NCBI GenBank assembly: GCA_029959085.1
Contig: JARWIR010000051.1
Location: forward strand, 3,720,001 to 3,784,000
Source: Nemophila menziesii
Taxonomy: Eukaryota > Streptophyta > Magnoliopsida > Boraginales > Hydrophyllaceae
Reading direction: 5' to 3'
DNA length: 64,000 nucleotides
Below, one piece after another: positions 59,755-64,000 of this stretch (position 1 is its first letter; each line of letters begins with the position of its first letter). Position numbers and translations under genes: made by a program. The notes beneath the pieces are model-generated. The model ran no database searches. It saw only the letters and a program-made list of their open reading frames with translations, and was not told where the DNA came from.

Positions 59755-61260
59755 TGTCTCCTCATTTGTGATAATTAAACTATTTCAGAGACATCTTTTT
59801 AGGCGTATTTATTTGTTTATAGGTCGAATTTCTCATGATTTAGTACACTTTCCTATTTTGGGTCTTGAATTGATTATTTAATATTTTTATAGCATATTGG
59901 CTTTAATTATTTATTTAGTGTGAAGCTTTAGAAATATATGGTAATTAATTAGAGTCCAAGTTGGTTCAAAGAGCTAAAGGAAAGAAGATAAACATTGAAA
60001 TTGGAGATAGAAGGAAACAGAGTTCAATTAGGAAAAGGAAAAGCTGCCTTAAATCTGACTTTCTGCAGCTACGCCTAAAAGAAGTGGTGATAACTCCAAA
60101 ACCAAGCCGATTTTGGAAGATTCCTTACACAGGGACGTAGATAATTCTGTGAGGATTCTTTTGGTATCTTGTGGGCTAAAAACTGACCAATAACGAAGAA
60201 GATATGCTCAAAACAAGTCAGCAGTAATTATCTTTATTTCCATACGAATTTGAGTTGGGCTTGGAGTCCATTACTTAACCTCTCCTTCAAGAAACGAATT
60301 AGGTCAACCTATACACTATAAATACAGCCTCTTAACACTCTTAAATCATCCTTGGCCAGACCCTAAGGCCAAAAGGAAGCTGCAACACAAGAGAAGAAGT
60401 CTGGAAGGAGCAAAACACCATATGTCTCCTTCAACGTTTGATTTCGTAACTCTTTTCTCTTCTTTTCTTTGTATGAATTAAATTCCATTAGCTTGAGTTT
60501 TAGCATATATGTATGAACCCTAGTTTTGATTGACATCTATCTAATTTGGGAATTCTATGTTTTAAATTGAGTTATTGTTTTTATTCTCTGTTTATGTGTT
60601 TGGATTTATATTCTGTGTTCTTATGGAACCGCGGCCATATAGAATTACCATCTAGTAGTTAGGTCACCATTGACAACGGTGTTTAATTACATGTTTAGCA
60701 CATAACGTCTAGTATTCGGTTTAGATCTGACAAATCAACCTAACTAGATAATCACTATGGTTTAGTACATGTTACTATTTACCAGTTACAAGAACAGTTT
60801 GCTTAGGAAGCCTTATTGACACAGGTAAATCCTATTTAAAACTACCTAGCGTAATTGGAACCGATTATTGAAATACTATATAATTCACCCTTACATGTTT
60901 AGAACGGCAAAACTAGTGGGGATTACATGCTATCCACTCAAGCTAACTTTCATACTATTTTCTTTTCTTTTCTGTTATTTATTTTTTGTCTTTAACTTAT
61001 TAGTTTAATTTTCCTTTATTCAAAAACCAAATAAAAATATCTATTTCTCTTCTTCACCCTTGCGTATTATTATCTCTAGCTCTCATATTTGCACTTGATA
61101 ATTTGCATAAGTTCTCTCTAACTTTCATAGTCTCTGAGGAACGAATCTTCTTATCATTAAAACTTGCATACGTCCTGTAATACTTGTAGAACCGTGCCAG
61201 CTTAGGGTGTTTATTTGGACTTTATTTATATCATATTTTATCACACCCTAGGCGACACCA
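59755..61260 (+). repeat. Athila copy C 5' LTR
   Basis: About 1,506 bp, TGTCTCCTCATTTG to GGCGACACCA. It aligns with both LTRs of copy B but is clearly more distant than those two are from each other, with a divergent block around 60030-60240. TATA box at 60317-60324. Confidence 0.88.
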
Positions 61261-61266
61261 AGTTTT

Positions 61267-61284
61267 TGGCGCTGCTGCCGGGGA
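61267..61284 (+). other. copy C primer-binding site for tRNA-Asp
   Basis: TGGCGCTGCTGCCGGGGA, two mismatches to the tRNA-Asp complement, six bases after the LTR as in copy B. Confidence 0.85.
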
Positions 61285-61377
61285 CTACATCGTTAGTCCT
61301 TGTGCAATTATATAGTGCTTATATTTTACTTAGTTCTATTTTACGTTTTTCTTTTTAGTTTTTATTTTACAGATTTT

Positions 61378-62639
61378 TTTAGGCGAGAGCAGATTTATTA
61401 GGAGATAAAGGTTCCATATTATTAGATCCTGAAGAAGCTAATACTATTATGGAGAATTTTCTTGAACCTAAGAGAAGTTGGTCGTTTGAATCAGAAAAAC
61501 AAAAAGAGACTTTAGAATGTCTAAAGCTCAAAGAGTTAAACCAACAACTTGAGGAATTACGAGAACAAGCGCGAGAAATAGCTCAGAGAAATCTAGTACA
61601 TACATCACCTTCATGTCCTAGTTGTGGAGCAAGAGATCACTCGTGGGAATATTGCATGAATAATCCAGCTTCAATTTCCTTCATACCTTATCAAAGAAAC
61701 CATTATTATGATGGTTATTATCAATCTCAAGAAAATTACGCTGATTATCAACCCCCACAGAATTACAATTGGGTCGGAAATCAACAGACATATTATCAAC
61801 CGCGACCACAATCTTATTATCCTCCACAACCTATCTATCAAGAAGCGCCGATTTATAATGAAGCTTATCACGAACCAATTTCTTATTCAATGCAGCAAAC
61901 CATACAAGAACAACCTTCGAGTTTGAATTCAAGCATGGCTAAGATAATGAACCTAATTGAAGATATGGAGATTAGCCAGCAAAGATTCCAAAACTCATCC
62001 AAGGCGCTTAAAAATATTGAGCATACTATGTCACAAATGGTGAATAAACTTCAAATCTTTGCAAAAGAGCAACTCGGAAGTGATACTAGTGCTCCAGAAA
62101 ACAATGTTTGTCATTCAGTTGAATTAAGAAGTGGAAAACAACTACCTCCACCAAGACTAGAACCAGAACCAGTCCATATTCCAGAAAAGGGGGGAGAAGA
62201 AACAACAGAAGATACAGTCGAAGAGGTAGTTGAACCAAAAAGTGTCTCATAGAAGACACCAGAAAAGAAAGAGAGCCCAGTGGTAACCAACACATGTCCT
62301 CCACCGCCATACCCTTCACGTGTCTGAAAAAAGGACAATGACCTGGAATTCAAGAAGTTCGTTGACATGGTGAGCAAGTTAGAGATTAAAATACCGTTTG
62401 TAGAAGCTCTCAAGAGAATGCCAAAATATCTAAAATTCATGAAGGACATTCTTTTTAACAAACGAATATTCGAAACTAAGGATATGAGTGGATCACCAGA
62501 GGAGTGTAATACTATCGAGTTACCACCAGAAACACCCATTCCCACGAAATCTTGGATGGCACCATCCATGATTATGAAAAATCGAGCTGAAAAGTTCGTG
62601 AGAATTAGAGGCAAAGGGTGGAAATTCCGTTATTCTTAA
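61378..62639 (+). pseudogene. Athila copy C gag, N-terminally deleted
   Basis: Homology to copy B gag starts abruptly at RADLLGDKG and LLDPEEA, equivalent to copy B residue about 180, so the start codon and most of the capsid are deleted. The first usable ATG is 61449. The zinc knuckle CPSCGARDHSWEYC, the Tyr/Pro/Gln-rich linker and the PPPPYPSRV end are present. TAG at 62250-62252 and a TGA near 62325 interrupt the frame. It then diverges into a short tail ending at TAA 62637, after which the post-pol segment follows directly. Confidence 0.85.
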
Positions 62640-62870
62640 TCGAGGTAACACGTCTAACTTTAAAAGACGTTAAACAAAAGTGCTATACGGGAGACAACCC
62701 GTAATTTCTTTTATGTTTTTACGTTTCTAGTTTTTAATTTATGTTTAGCTTAGTTAATTTTAGTTGATATTGCATATTTGAGAAAGGCATTAGTGTTTTT
62801 GATGCTTAGGTATTGGAGAAATCGAGTTAGGGAGGAGAAAACAAATTTTTTCGGAAAAGCTGAAGCATCA
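62640..62870 (+). other. copy C post-pol segment
   Basis: Begins with AACACGTCTAAC and GACGTTAAACAAAAGTGCT, the same block that follows pol in copy B at 19576. Gag is therefore joined to this point by a deletion of about 3.5 kb relative to copy B. Confidence 0.8.
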
Positions 62871-63020
62871 GTGCGGTATACCGGACCACAGGCGCGGTAT
62901 ACCGCAGTGCACAAAAACCCGTGCCACTGGTAGGTAGCGCGTGATTTTTGACGAGGCGAAATTTTTTGGAACGCTGATAGGTGCGGTATACCGGACTATA
63001 TGCGCGGTATACCGCAGCGC
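62871..63020 (+). repeat. copy C palindrome array
   Basis: Four perfect palindromes in two pairs 110 bases apart: CGGTATACCG at 62874-62883 and 62984-62993, GCGGTATACCGC at 62894-62905 and 63004-63015. Between the pairs lies the segment AAAACCCGTGCC and TTTGACGAGG shared with copy B. Confidence 0.85.
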
Positions 63021-63442
63021 GCCGACTGGAGAGAGAAAAGTGCGGATTCGAGTTTATAAAAGGAAGTAATAGCTATTATTCCGAATTTATTAAACCTCAA
63101 GCCTCTCTTTCTTCTCCAAAACACTCCCAAAGCCATTGAAGCTCATAAAAACCTTCACCAATCATCAAAACACTACTCAATCATCAAGAAAAACACATCA
63201 AATCTTCTCTCCACATCAGTACAAAGGATCAAGCAACCAATCCTTACCAAAACACATTGAATCCAAGAATCAAAAGCTTAAATTTCGGAAATTCATCCTA
63301 TAATTTCTTAAATCCATACCAATCCATGAAGAATCCATCTTACACATATAGAGAATCATCATCAAAACACCTTTCCTAACCCAAATAAAGCTTGTACAAC
63401 CAATAATCAAGAGTTTCAAATTTCAAGAGTGGTTAAAGCTTT

Positions 63443-63452
63443 GAGTTGGGGG
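63443..63452 (+). other. copy C internal polypurine-like tract
   Basis: GAGTTGGGGG, identical to the polypurine core in copies A and B, but far from any LTR in the window. Confidence 0.45.
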
Positions 63453-63618
63453 TCAATTGAGATGATTAAGAGGACATAAACATTATCTACTGTAAGGAAG
63501 ATGAAGAAAAGCAAGGTATGGGTCCTATTGAGAAGAAATCAAGTGAGAAAAGTCCTAGTTCCAATTCAAAGGGTAAAACAAGTCAAGAGAAGAGAGGTTA
63601 GCATGCTGTGTTGATTCA

Positions 63619-63846
63619 ATGGGAAAAAAGGTTCTAACTTTAGTGAAGAAAACAACACAACCTCTACAAATCAAAGACCCTACACCCGAAGAAAAAGAGA
63701 AAGCTTCAATGGTCATGATAGCTTCTCCGAAGAAACAATTAAAGGAACTACCTTTTGCTTATGAGAAAGTATTTGAAGAAGAAGTTGATAAGGAGAATAC
63801 AAGACGATTCATGGAGATTTGGAAATATTGGGTTGGTCTACGTTAA
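63619..63846 (+). CDS. small unknown ORF of copy C
   Basis: 75 codons beginning MGKKVLTLVKKTTQPLQI, lysine- and glutamate-rich, ending IWKYWVGLR. It sits where copy B has its 3' ORF but shares no obvious sequence with it. Reading continues in other frames beyond the stop, so it may be part of a longer broken ORF. No family recognised. Confidence 0.3.
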   Translation: MGKKVLTLVKKTTQPLQIKDPTPEEKEKASMVMIASPKKQLKELPFAYEKVFEEEVDKENTRRFMEIWKYWVGLR

Positions 63847-64000
63847 TGGTAAGACGTTCTAAAAAACGTTCTTTTTGTTGAATTGTATTTTGAGAGGAGA
63901 AGAAGAGGATGTGTCACAGTTGATCTATGAGGAGTTGAAACGATTTTCGATCTCTTCCATGCCGTTATTTAATGCAATATCCTACTATGATCACGTGTCT

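Larger units (their letters stand above)
59755..64000 (+). mobile_element. Athila copy C, pol-deleted, runs off the window
   Basis: Same family as copy B: a 5' LTR, the tRNA-Asp primer site, part of gag, the post-pol segment, the palindrome array and a downstream region. Protease, RT, RNase H and integrase are absent. It is inserted in the minisatellite of array unit 4. Its 3' LTR lies outside the window, so the target duplication cannot be read. Confidence 0.9.

Overview
The window is plant nuclear DNA, AT-rich and without a recognisable intact host gene. The plant assignment rests on three things: Athila-lineage Ty3/gypsy elements primed by tRNA-Asp, plant Ty1/copia, LINE and SINE remnants, and a captured NAC transcription-factor fragment. 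The species cannot be told from the sequence; nothing here looks bacterial.

Layout. 1-7.5 kb: two tRNA-derived SINE-like pieces, the 3' end of one Athila-type element on + (3' UTR and a 1.53-kb LTR, 3664-5191), and directly beside it a reversed, internally deleted Athila fragment on -. 7.5-24.8 kb: a decayed Ty1/copia element on - (LTRs 7506-8244 and 24039-24771), split by a complete Athila element on + (12676-23924, 11,249 bp). The Athila copy has two 1,511-bp LTRs, a 5-bp target duplication ACAAT, a tRNA-Asp primer site, and gag-protease-RT-RNase H-integrase in one reading frame broken only by four nonsense codons. Downstream of pol lie an array of short GC-rich palindromes, a small unknown ORF and two polypurine tracts.

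24.8-38.7 kb: a 104-bp AT microsatellite, an exon-sized piece resembling the PP4 regulatory subunit 3 (SMEK/PSY2) family, a LINE on - split by a second copia element (27535-32120), a foldback MITE, a SINE, another LINE scrap and a decayed Transposase_24-like gene. 38.7-59.75 kb: a head-to-tail array of 6.5-kb units, three complete and one cut off. Each complete unit carries the same two exon-like segments on +, a partial NAC gene on -, an internal duplication, a ~74-bp minisatellite and a perfect hairpin. 59.75-64.0 kb: a second Athila copy of the 12.7-kb family (5' LTR, primer site, damaged gag, no pol) that interrupts the fourth unit and runs off the window.

Relations. Nesting gives relative ages: the LINE predates copia-2, copia-1 predates the full Athila element, and the tandem array predates the last Athila insertion. 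The pol-less copy keeps LTR, primer site and palindromes, so it could have been mobilised by a relative. The most unusual parts are the 6.5-kb array with captured gene pieces and the palindrome arrays shared by two Athila copies.
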